From NCBI GenBank assembly GCA_000277445.1, contig AJWJ01000135.1:1-47668 (forward strand): DNA of 47,668 bases, in the 5' to 3' direction. The position numbers were made by a program, and so were the translations under genes. Source of the DNA: Polysphondylium violaceum (Eukaryota > Evosea > Eumycetozoa > Dictyosteliales > Dictyosteliaceae). Under the pieces are notes generated by a model that made no database searches, was not told where the DNA came from, and saw nothing but the letters and a program-made list of their open reading frames with translations. Positions 12,227 to 21,956 of the stretch are shown piece by piece. Within the stretch, counting starts at the first letter, position 1, and each line of letters opens with the position of its first letter.

Positions 12227-13037
12227 TTAAAAGTATGGTCTTAATAATTGTTGAATGGATTTTGGAGTTTTGGCAGTTGATTTTTGGGTGTGTCTGTTGG
12301 ATCTGACAGACATGGATGGATTGGTGCAGATTGATGGTAAAGAGATTGGAGCTGGGGCATTTTCAAAGTTTAAGAAATTAACAGTAGTGACACCTGGTGC
12401 TTGACTTGGATCATTGATCATGTAAGAGCTGACAATGGCACAGTTTTGTAAATCATATAACACTTGTTGTCTAGATCCATTTTCAATGATTTCAAGTACT
12501 TCAGTTTCTAAATATTTAACATTAATTTAATTAATACAATAACAAATCACCATAAGAATGTAACATAATAGTACATACGGAATTTACCAATGTTGACTGG
12601 ACCTAAATCAGCAGTAACATTTGGGAATGCAGTTGGAATTGGAACATTTAATGGTAATTGGGTGCATGTGGCACCATTAGCATCAATATTTACAACATAC
12701 ATTGTTTTGTTGGCAGCAAAGGCATAGAGTTGACCCAAAACTTGGCTATCAGCAGTTAAGATATCAAATGTAACAGCCATTTGTTGTTGGACAAAGTCGA
12801 CATTGATGGTACCAGCTACATTTCATAAAACTATTAGTAATCTAAACTAACAGAAGCAAACAAAAGATCACACATACCTTCAAAGAAAGAAAGTGGAACA
12901 CCGTTTGTTGATGGCAAGATTGCGTTGAAACCTGTGGCAGTAAAGTTTGTACGATAACCAGTGGTCTCAAAACAATTGCCGGCCAACGATGCCGATACAG
13001 ATAAAAGTACGAGCAATGCAATAGTAAGGAATTTCAT
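12227..13037 (-). CDS. Secreted ependymin-related protein (EPDR-like)
   Basis: Three exons (13037-12878, 12815-12579, 12507-12227) encode 225 residues. The first 20 are a clear signal peptide (MKFLTIALLVLLSVSASLAG). The mature protein has few, spaced cysteines, N-glycosylation sites and the order seen in ependymin-related proteins: an early Cys, a mid-protein strand NKTMYVVNIDANGATC with LPLNVPIP, an LGPVNIGKF segment, then YDLQNCAIVS and a C-terminal LPSICT. Family members are secreted glycoproteins thought to bind lipid or calcium. Dictyostelids carry several, but their role is unclear. The assignment rests on motif order by eye, not a scored alignment. A Lys/Arg/Ser-rich extension ends the protein (about 25 residues). 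Confidence 0.68.
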
Positions 13038-13894
13038 AATTGAAACAAAGAGATAGGGTATAACTAATAAAAATAGATGTATTGATTGAAAAGGTAAATA
13101 ATTTGATTTATGTTCCTCTTTTCTGTCATTCTATTTATACATTTTTTTTTATCGTCTTTGACTCATTCTATGCTTCTTTCGTTTTTAATCTTTAGTATTA
13201 AGGTTAGAAGGTCTTCTAAAAAACCACACAGTGTTTGCAGTATTCCCAATTACCAAAGTCAAACCCGATTGTAATTTAAAAAAAAAACCTGCACCAGGCA
13301 AAAAATAAATTATTTTTATTTTTTATGTCACCTGGGTGATGTCATTGATAAAAATTATCTTAAAATATCTTAAAAAATGTAAATTTATAATCAAGGGCTC
13401 TTCTATGATACCCTGTGTTAAAATTTAAATTTGGTGTCGCAGGCCTAACTTTTCAAATTATTTAACAACTCTGGGTCAGAAATCAATTTCAAATAGATAG
13501 AAATATACAAGGTTTTGATTTTGATCTCTGTGCACAGAGGGAGGTTTTTTAAGAAAAAAAAATCTGGGACTCCTTGATAATAAATTTTAGATTTTAAATG
13601 TTTTAATATTAACCCAAAAGTCTATTTGATGAGAGATAATGTTTAAAACTTTTAATGGATGAGCAAAATAGATTGATCAATACTTTTTTATTAAAAGGAT
13701 TTATATTCTGACCTATCTACACTATAAAAACCATAGTCTCGAGAAGTAATTATTGTTTTAATAATAAATTCATGAGAGGGGAAGAGGAAGAGGAAAGGAG
13801 GAAAAGATATATTATTAATATTATTTATATTATTATTATATCAAAAACTATATATTATATTATTATATTATTACTATTACTATTACTATTTAAA
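13038..13894. other. Spacer between ependymin-like and BTB-kelch genes, with inverted repeats
   Basis: Promoter side of the ependymin-like gene and 3' side of the BTB-kelch gene. It contains an imperfect inverted repeat at about 13292-13338, a perfect 14-bp palindrome at 13526-13539, and low-complexity TATTA and GAGGAA tracts at 13770-13890. No gene was seen. Confidence 0.5.
13292..13338. repeat. Imperfect inverted repeat (hairpin-forming)
   Basis: The left arm begins CACCAGGCAAAAAATAAA. The right arm, read on the other strand, begins CACCCAGGTGACATAAAAAA. The arms pair over roughly 18 positions with a few bulges around a TTAT-like centre. It lies about 255 bp upstream of the ependymin-like start codon. 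It could be a short non-autonomous element relic or a cruciform, but nothing marks it as a known element. Confidence 0.5.
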
Positions 13895-15820
13895 TTAACA
13901 AGAACAAGGTTCATATCTATAAATATTGCCACCTTGACTCCAAGGAATAAAATACATATAACGATCGATGGTGACAGAGGAATAGGTGTTGTAGGTGCTA
14001 TATAAAAGTGGTGCGACTCTTTTCCATGAATTTGTTGTTGGATTGTACTGCAAGACTATATTTAAACCATCGTAATCATTTTCAGAGCCAATGGCATAGA
14101 TTTTACCCTCTAAACAAGAGGCGGTCGAGATTGTGAATCTACCTGAACTTAAATTACACACAAATGTCCATACGTTGGAGTGAGGATTATATCGTTCAAT
14201 GGTTGAGTTGGGACTGGATCCTCCAATCATATAGATATAGCCATCGTGCACAACTGCAGAGCCTTCGGCACGTTTTGTAAGCATATTGGACACTGAACAC
14301 CAAGAGTTGGATTTGGGATGATAACGTTCTACCGTGTCAGAGGTGGTGGAGCCTTTGTATCCTCCAATCACATAGAGGTACTCGTCGAGGGCCACCAAAG
14401 AGAAACTAGTTTTGCCCGATGGAAGAAGAGTGTCGACCAACTTCCATTTGTTCTCTTTGCTGTCGTATTTGTAGATGGGTTGTTGCAGACCTGCGTCGGG
14501 AATAGCGTATATACAGTCACCGACCACCTCTGCGGCGAGGTAGAGGTTGGCCATCGAGTCTAAAATGGGACACACATAGGTCCACGAGTTGCTTCTGCTG
14601 TTGTACTCTTCGAATTGGATGGTTACGTTATTGTTTTCCTGGTGGGTACGTTCTGTGATGGCATAGAGGATGTTGTTCATCGACACAATGAGTCTAAACG
14701 ACTTTACCGATGCCGACATGTTGACAATATCCTCCCACACGCCCTGGTGATCGGTGTCTTGGCCCAATGTCTGAAACTTGATGCCGCACACACACCTTGG
14801 CGTGGACATAGGACTTGTGCCCTGTTGCATACCAAATCCGTAGCTAAAGCTTGGAAGGCCATAGTACGACAACTCTATTTCAATTCTTCGTCTCAACTCT
14901 AAATCTGTAGGCAAATTCCAAAGAGGTCCGTCACGGAGAAAAGCCAGTATGTGTCCAAACAACTTGCCATCACGATCTATAAATATTCTGCCCTCCTTGT
15001 CTTTGGGAAGCTCATGGCGACCTGAAAACATGACACCCAACATCGAGGTGGGATATCGAGTGAGTGTTGATAACGACGTAGAGTAGAATTTGCCACCAAT
15101 ATCTAGTTTAATAATCTTTGAATCTACATTCTTTTCATCGGTTTTAATTCTGAGTGTATCATCTATCCATTGCTTGACGAGATTATGATTTGAAGAGTCT
15201 TTTTTCAAATGAAGTTTGGGTACTTTTGATGCATTTGATGAAGTTGGCGATGAACTGTTATTGCTATTGTTTATACTCGTAAATGATGGAGATCTATTAG
15301 AGAATCTAGGTGAAGATATTGATAGATTTCTTTCTCTAGCACTGAGATCTAGATCACTTAGGGTTTGTGATAATACATCTTTTTCAATATTTACACTATT
15401 ACGTTGTTGTTGTTGCTGTTGTTGCAATTGCTGTTGTATTTGTTGCTGTTGTTGCTGGTGTTTTATATAATTTTGATTTTGTGGATGGTTGGGATCATTT
15501 AGAAATGACGATAATGTTAAAACACTACTATTACTATTACTATTATTTACATTGTTATTACTGTTGTTATTATTGTTGCTGTTGTTCATTATATATTGAG
15601 TCAAAGTATCCAAAGAGTTTTTTAAATAATCTACAGTTTTTTTCATATCCCTCAACTCATCGATTAGATATTTTTGTTGATTACAAATACCTGTCAGGGT
15701 ACTACTATCAACTACTACAGGTGTTTGTGTTGTTGTTGTTGCTGTTGCTGTTGTTGGCTTACTACTACTAATAACCCCATTGCCAACCGTTGCTGAATGT
15801 TCATCATTTATTTTAAACAT
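13895..15820 (-). CDS. BTB (KCTD/T1-type) and kelch-repeat protein
   Basis: A single exon encodes 641 residues from an ATG at 15820. The first ~200 residues are low complexity (Asn, Gln and Ser runs) with a short coiled coil (YLIDELRDMKKTVDYL). A T1-type BTB domain follows at about residues 240-335: IIKLDIGGKFYSTSLSTL, MLGVMFSGRHELP and FIDRDGKLFGHILAFLR. The C-terminal half (about 380-641) is a kelch propeller with repeats such as YVIGGYKGSTTSDTVERYHP, YMIGGSSPNSTIERYNPH and IYAIGSENDYDG. KCTD-type BTB domains usually bind cullin-3, and kelch propellers usually bind substrates. A cullin-3 ubiquitin ligase adaptor is therefore a reasonable inference, though combining a T1-type rather than a KLHL-type BTB with kelch repeats is less common. 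A GGGGTGTG sequence lies about 120 bp upstream of the start. Confidence 0.88.
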   Translation of the reverse strand: MFKINDEHSATVGNGVISSSKPTTATATTTTQTPVVVDSSTLTGICNQQKYLIDELRDMKKTVDYLKNSLDTLTQYIMNNSNNNNNSNNNVNNSNSNSSVLTLSSFLNDPNHPQNQNYIKHQQQQQQIQQQLQQQQQQQRNSVNIEKDVLSQTLSDLDLSARERNLSISSPRFSNRSPSFTSINNSNNSSSPTSSNASKVPKLHLKKDSSNHNLVKQWIDDTLRIKTDEKNVDSKIIKLDIGGKFYSTSLSTLTRYPTSMLGVMFSGRHELPKDKEGRIFIDRDGKLFGHILAFLRDGPLWNLPTDLELRRRIEIELSYYGLPSFSYGFGMQQGTSPMSTPRCVCGIKFQTLGQDTDHQGVWEDIVNMSASVKSFRLIVSMNNILYAITERTHQENNNVTIQFEEYNSRSNSWTYVCPILDSMANLYLAAEVVGDCIYAIPDAGLQQPIYKYDSKENKWKLVDTLLPSGKTSFSLVALDEYLYVIGGYKGSTTSDTVERYHPKSNSWCSVSNMLTKRAEGSAVVHDGYIYMIGGSSPNSTIERYNPHSNVWTFVCNLSSGRFTISTASCLEGKIYAIGSENDYDGLNIVLQYNPTTNSWKRVAPLLYSTYNTYSSVTIDRYMYFIPWSQGGNIYRYEPCSC

Positions 15821-16325
15821 CCTATTATCTATATCCCAAATATCTATGTCTTTGTTTTAAATTATAGTACAGTGTGTGAGAGTGTTTGTAAAAAATGGAG
15901 TAGGACACACCATCCAAAGTGAATTTGATGAAAATAGGGGTGTGCTGTTTGAATGATGATGGTTGTTGCTTGATTGAAAAACGTTTTATAAATTTTTTTT
16001 TTTTTGATTTTTTTTTATTTTTGTCATTTGCAAATCATCTCCATCTTGTGATTTCTCATGTGATTTTAGATTTGATAAGATGGGGCGGACCTGTTTATAA
16101 TGTTTTTTATACTTGTAGTCCACCCTTGATTCAACCTAAAAAAAGACCATAAAAGGGTCTATTCCCTCCCTCCCCCTTTATAGATATTTATGTGGTTGCT
16201 TTACGATGATCGTATCGTATTTACTCATTGCAAAATCGATTAGATAGATATAGATATAAAAAAATAATAAAAAAAAAAAGAATTTTATTCAAATCTTGAT
16301 GTACTACGATTAAAAAACATTTGGA
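15821..16325. other. Spacer between BTB-kelch 5' end and lipid-transfer gene 3' end
   Basis: About 500 bp with T- and A-runs. It contains the BTB-kelch promoter, with a G-box-like GGGGTGTGC at 15937-15945, and the 3' UTR of the lipid-transfer gene. No gene was seen. Confidence 0.45.
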
Positions 16326-19300
16326 TCAAGAGATCTCTGCGAGTTTGAGCTTTGTGGCGACAAACTTGACTTCCAATTCTTCGTATTGAGATCTAAGAGC
16401 AGAGAGTTCAGTGTGATGAGTTTTCTTTAGTTTATCAATTTCAGCGACAAGAGCACCAATTCTATTATTGTATTCATCCTTTTCCTCTTCGGCTGTGGCA
16501 AACTCACTGTTTTTCTTGAGGAGCTCCTCTTCGATATCTCTGTAGGCTTTGGCATTGATCTTTCTGTTGGTATCTGTGATTTTGATGATACCTTTGGGTT
16601 GGTAGTCAGGTGCAATTTCAAAATCACTGCAAGAATAGATGGAATTCTTTGATTTCTCGCCGAGCAATATCTCACAATTGCCCAACTCGATGCCCCACTT
16701 GATGTCGAGATTGACTTTTTTGATTCCTTTTTTCACCTGACTGATCTTGTCACGTTTTCTCTCGACCAGGGAAACGACTTTGGTGATAAAGTTTTTGACG
16801 TCTGGCATTTTAATCTTTTTAGACAAAGACTTGGTGGCCATCTTTTGAGCGGGAGAGAGATGTTTTTTCATGACACGCACTTGGGTGCCTTGCAATTTGA
16901 CCCATACGTCTGTGGTCCATTCCTCCATCTCTTCGTCAATCAATATATTGGAACGGGTGGACGCTGCCAAAGCCTTTTGTCTTCTCTTGTAGGTAACAAA
17001 CAAATTGGTGCTATCGGTATTGGGTGCAGGGATATATTCATCATCAGGAATTGGCAATGGTCTGAGAATGGTAGATGTAGAGAGTTTTGGATGATCAATA
17101 CCATAGGCTTCAAAACTTCCAATTTTGAATATAATGGTTTGGCCTTGTTGATTGTTTTGCAAGATGATACCGAGGTTTTCAACTTTGAGTTGACTGAGTG
17201 GTTGGTTTTCAGCCGACGATTGATTGGCCTCGTCATTGTCGACACTGGTGATAATGGATTGAGGAATAAGATTTAAATCTTGAACTACATTTGAGATCAT
17301 TTCCAATGGAGTGTCAATAGTAGTGGCACCTTGAGGAGTGGTGGTGGCGGTGGTATCATTATTGTCATCATTGTCACCCTTTTTACTACTCTTTTCTTTG
17401 GGCTCCAAGAAATGAGAGAGGGGTAAAAAGAAATCACCTTTTTGAATCGAGATAAACGAGTTCCAATAGTATCGTTGAAGAGTTTTCTCAACCTTGTTCT
17501 TTATGGTGATGGTCTTGTCCAAATGCTTGTCATCAAGACTCTTTAGTCTCTTTTTGGCCTCTTTGGAGATACGAGCGCCCAAGAGATTCTTCATTTTCTT
17601 TGGAGACAAGTATTTGTTGGCTACGTGATCTAGAAAGAGGGATTGTTGAGTGGTGATTTTGAAATTAAAATCAGACGAGATAAAAGAAACATCAATCTTT
17701 GGTATTCTCTTTTCCATCAACAAAGTGTTGGTTCTCGAGATTCTCAAAAACAAACTTATGGTCGATGGTTCCAAAACAGGATGAACGCTCGAGTCTTTGG
17801 TGTCAATGATAGAGAGTGCAATGTTTTCCATTTGGAAAGAGAATCTATGGTCGCGACCCGACACTGTAATGCTATCGGCTTGGGGAACCTTATTGTCAAT
17901 AAATTGTAATCCGTCGGCAAGATAGGGCACAACTTTCCAATCGGAATGATTGCACATAACAAATGATCCCAAATTGATGATAAGCTTGAGTCCTTGGAAT
18001 TCTGGAATCTTTTCCTCGGGAATAGTGAGTTGAGTGTTGGTGGCCTTTAATATGATTTTAATTTGATTCTTCCAGTGATCACCAAGTTTGAGTTTTCTTT
18101 TAAATGTTGATATTTTCTTTTTGCCCTTTTCAATTACACCCTTGTGGTGATGGTGTTGGTGTTGTTGAGTACCATTGTTGCTGTTTTCTTGTTTACCATT
18201 TTGTTGGTCATTTTTATCATCCAAAGAGACTGATTCCAAATTATCAATGATTGATTTAGTGGTGCTGGTGGTAGTTGAATGTGATTCACTTTCTGAACCA
18301 ATATCAGATTCATCAGACTCTGGCGGAGCAAGAAAAGATATTAAAGTTTTCCATGATCTTCTGTCACCGTGGAGTTTGAAATCATTTAAATGAAGATTCA
18401 ATTCCAATCCAATGAGGGGTGGACCGTGAACAATGTTGGCAAGAGGATCGGGGTTGTCTTGATTGGTGATTGGCTTTCTAAACAATAAATTACCCTTTAA
18501 CAAAAATGGACCAGTATAGTTGTGAATGGAAATTCTCTCTGGAATCGATTCCGAGGAAATAGAGGTGATGGTCTTGTTGTAGACCTTGGTTCCCCTAGAC
18601 TCGAGATTTGTGTCGGCAAGAGTGGCCTTTGATATATTTTTAGAGAAAGAGAGCACTTGATTGACCGACAATGTGTTCATGACCACAGAGAGGATAGTCT
18701 CTCTGATGGGCATTACATAGAATGGACTGTTGGTGTCGGGATTGATGGGCTTGGCAACAGTGTTGGCCGAGGTGAAGCCAAAGTGCAATCCCTCGCCCTT
18801 AAAGTGGTAGCCAGAGTCAGAGTCTTGGCTATAGTTGTCCACCAACTCGAGTTTCCAACGTTCGATGTGGAAATCATAAGAGAAATCAGAGTGTTTGGGA
18901 GTAGGCTGAACACCAAATTCACCTGTGCTCGATGTCATGGGTGAGGTGGCCAGTGAGGATGTGGTCGAGGAGTCGCCGCCCAGTCCACTCTCTTTGAGCT
19001 TGCTTATTGAGGGTGATGTGGAAAGAGGTGAATTGCCAGTTGTTGAACTGTTTCCAAGACTATTGGTTGAGCTGATGATATTGACTGGTGTGCTTGTTCC
19101 ACTCGATATCGAGTCCTTTTTTTTCGACGAAAACAATTTATTCTTGTGTTCCTTGGGTGTGGGTGCCCCAACGCCTGGTGTTGTCGCTTGTGGCACTGCT
19201 CTAGCCAAAGTAGCCTGGAATCCATGAATTAAATCATTCAACGAATGCCATTGCGACAATGTCCAACGAAGATTAATTTGTTTTAATACAAACTCAATCT

Positions 19301-20315
19301 TGGCACTCAATTGAATCCAATCTTTAATTCTTCTCTTTGTGCAATACTATAGTGTAATATTAATTACAAGGTTATTAATATATATACCCAAACGATAATG
19401 ATAACAACAATAACAATAATGATAATTACCAATATCTTGATTGGCATATTTTCCAATATGGGAGTAGTCATTCCACCCATATCTTGAATTCTAATTGAAA
19501 TTGATCTAGCTGTAATTAATTTATGTAATGACTCAATACCTTGTTCTTTATCTATACTTTTAATTTGTAATAAATCACCTGGCTACAATGATAGATGTAC
19601 ATGTCAATAGTACAATTAGTATATAAATTGATTACATCTATATCAATATCTCTGATCCGATAGGTACCTGAAAATTAGAATTTGTTGATTGAATTAAAAC
19701 ATCTTCAATTTCAATCATCAAAGTATTTCCATATAGACTAGCAACATTTAATTTCAAACTCTTTACTTCAATTTGAAGATTCTCTGTTATTTCATTTCTC
19801 TTGTTTTTGTTTTTCTTTTTAAATCTATAGTAATCGTTATGATGATGATGATGATGATAATGTTATTAGTTATTCTATAAGAATAATAAACAAAAACAAT
19901 GATCATATACTTTTTCAATTGAGATACTACAGGTATAATTTCATCAGGCTCTTTTAAATCTATATTTATAGAATTTAGAGATATGACAATCGGTTCTTTT
20001 TTAAATGAAGTCCACGGTACTTTTGCTGTTAGTAGATCACAAGACGCATGCGTGACTTTAAATTGTGGTGGAATTAACAATAATTCTTGAATAATAGTTT
20101 CATTTAAATCTAGATTAAATAGATAGATAGATATTTTGATTAATTAATTAATTAATTAATTGATTCTCTTTGATATAAAATACAATTAATTAATTACCTA
20201 AATCAACCAAAGTTCCTTCACCTTTCAATACAGACATTGAAAAATTATCAGATGTAAAATTTTTAATAAATAGTTTGAGATACTTTTTAAGTACCTTTAA
20301 TACTAACGCCTCCAT
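16326..20315 (-). CDS. BLTP3-like (UHRF1BP1/SHIP164 family) bridge-like lipid transfer protein
   Basis: Five exons (20315-20198, 20109-19911, 19824-19668, 19582-19430, 19346-16326) encode 1215 residues. The N-terminus is a chorein-type opening: LKKYLKLFIKNFTSDNFSMS then VLKGEGTLVDLDLNE, closely parallel to UHRF1BP1 (STLKGEGQLTNLELDE). It continues with the repeating beta pattern VPWTSFKKEPIVISLNSINIDL. Proteins of this family form a long hydrophobic groove that carries phospholipids between membranes, and SHIP164 works on endosomal or Golgi carriers. The large last exon holds further repeating-groove segments broken by Ser/Thr-, Gln/His- and Asp/Asn-rich insertions. It ends in a coiled coil (EELLKKNSEFATAEEEKDEY onward) rather than a membrane anchor. 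Length is somewhat below the ~1450 residues of the human proteins. No VPS13 adaptor or ATG2 C-terminal features were seen. Confidence 0.82.
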
Positions 20316-20532
20316 TCTAAATTACTATATCGTTGTAGTAACAATAACAACAACAACAACAACAATATTAAACTAGTGGTCTACACTATTACTATTACTA
20401 ATACTATCGAGTCTTTTACTATTATCTATAATAGTGTTCTATGGCTAGATATCTACGCTACTACCTATTATCTACTCTACTACCTATATTCTACTATTAA
20501 TACTCTTTGCAATTAAATACAAAAACAATCCA

Positions 20533-20554
20533 CTACTACTATCGATAGTAGTAG
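20533..20554. repeat. Perfect 22-bp palindrome centred on ATCGAT
   Basis: Bases 20533-20543 (CTACTACTATC) are the exact reverse complement of 20544-20554. It lies 218 bp upstream of the start codon of the lipid-transfer gene, in a region rich in CTACT and AGTAG words. It could bind a dimeric factor or extrude as a cruciform; simple triplet expansion on both strands is the alternative. Confidence 0.75.
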
Positions 20555-20935
20555 ATGAGTAGGTGAAAGGTAAGTGTAACTTGGGTAAGAGTGGTAAATA
20601 AGTGTATGAGGGTGTATGAGTGGTGTCAATATCAAAATATTTTTACAATTTTGAGAGGTGGGGGGTTATATACACTTTATTTGAAGTTCATGTAATAAAA
20701 AAAAATTCAAAAAATATCTTTTGCGCCAAAAAGGAATGTGATGCCACAAAGTCACATTAATGAAAATATGACCACCTTGAAAAAACATTGCCCACGTTGA
20801 AAAAACGAGTGAACAAACAGAAAGAGAGAGACACACATTCACACACTGAGATTAGTATTAACACACCACCACACATATAGGGCAAACCAACTTTTATTTA
20901 TCATTGGTAATCGAGAGAGTGGGAGCTTAATTAGG

Positions 20936-21373
20936 CAGTGCACGCGCACTGTTTTCCGTTACAGAATATACTGTTTATTGGCTTGGTAGTTCAAATAAAG
21001 AACTCAGATTTCTTTTTGACTCACCTCTTTTTAAGATGAAAAGAGGCGTCGCAATGAAAAAGTTTGGATCCAGAGTTGGTCATTGGTGTGTCTTTGGCTT
21101 TACATCAAGTGCCTATTTTAATCTTGCAAGAGAAAGAATGTGGCCCAACCCATCCTCGTTGTGGAAAGTTACACAGAATTCGCATTCCCGTCCTCCCTAC
21201 CCGTCCCCGGTGTCTTTTCAGCTGAAAAGCTCCACCAATGTTTTTTTAGAACTTTAGTTTCATCGCAGTGCCCCTGCACTAAAAAAAAAAGTTCACTTTG
21301 GTGTGGCGTCAACAGTATGCACTGTTATTGACTCGATTGTGTTCAGACCCCCCGGCTGATGGTGTCCCCGCCG
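20936..21373. ncRNA. GC-rich, hairpin-dense island: candidate structured non-coding RNA
   Basis: GC reaches about 58% at 21181-21240 by count, against a strongly AT-rich surround. Hairpins visible directly: CAGTGC/GCACTG at 20936-20951 (loop ACGC); ACAG/CTGT at 20961-20974; CCTCTTTT/AAAAGAGG at 21024-21046; a 28-nt near-perfect stem at 21209-21236 built on CTTTTCAGCTGAAAAG; AGTGC/GCACT at 21267-21280; AACAGT/ACTGTT at 21311-21326; CGGC/GCCG at 21353-21373. Hairpins read on either strand, so orientation is undecided. A TATAAATATA-like box lies just outside on the minus strand (about 21467-21478). I looked for core motifs of SRP RNA, RNase P/MRP, U1-U6, U3 and dictyostelid class I RNA and found no convincing match. 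A decayed gene or element remains possible. Confidence 0.4.
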
Positions 21374-21956
21374 TCAATCGATAAACACTTTATTTTATAC
21401 CAACGCGCAACAAAGAGAAGGTTCTGTGACATGGGTACAGTGGTTGACAACAAGGTATTGTGCGGTGGGTATATTTATAGTGTGGTTAGAGTTATCAGAT
21501 GACGGCATGGTAGTGGTCGTTTGGTAATGTAGTGCATGATTTGGTTCGAAATGGACATTCATATCAAAGCTACCATCTATTTCCTATTATATTTATATTC
21601 ACTTCATTTTATTTCATTTGATATCACACTCAACGTATCATTAAACCTACTTTTATCTATTACTTTTTTTAATTTCAAAAGAATTGTGATGGTTTGTAAA
21701 CAAGTAAGTATCAGTAGCAGTACTATTTATTCATGTCTCTCTCTGTCTGTATTCTCAACTCTATCTTTTTTTGGAGGGTATTGCATAGATACTGATACTA
21801 AAATGGTAAAGGTAAAGTATATGTGTCTGAGGGTAAGTCAGCCAGTCTGTTGTATATGTTTATGTTTTTGTTTTTATTTAAAAGTTGAAAATACAATGAT
21901 CTATAGCTATATATAATAATAATATAATCATCTACTAATTAATATTGATTATTTTG

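Larger units (their letters stand above)
20316..21956. other. 1.6-kb spacer with palindrome and GC-rich hairpin island
   Basis: This lies upstream of the lipid-transfer gene and downstream of the Gln/Thr-rich gene. From 20340 to 20560 it is dominated by CTAC/TAGT triplet-like repeats on both strands, including a perfect palindrome. From about 20930 to 21500 GC rises sharply and hairpins are dense (separate entry). The remainder to 21956 is AT-rich. No protein gene is convincing. Confidence 0.6.

Noticed and set aside
20101-20200. TTAATTAATTAATTAATT repeat as a regulatory site
   Set aside because: It lies inside the first intron of the lipid-transfer gene and is simple AT repeat.
21036-21331. 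Two overlapping plus-strand frames of 63-73 residues in the GC-rich island
   Set aside because: No domain, signal peptide or intron logic. Openness is explained by higher GC, and the hairpins suggest RNA rather than protein.
21538-21556. GGTTCGAAAT, resembling a tRNA B box
   Set aside because: No matching A box, anticodon stem or acceptor stem could be built around it.
21536-21916. 126-residue hydrophobic plus-strand frame
   Set aside because: AT-rich random-looking codons, no family similarity, and it lies in the 3' spacer of a minus-strand gene.
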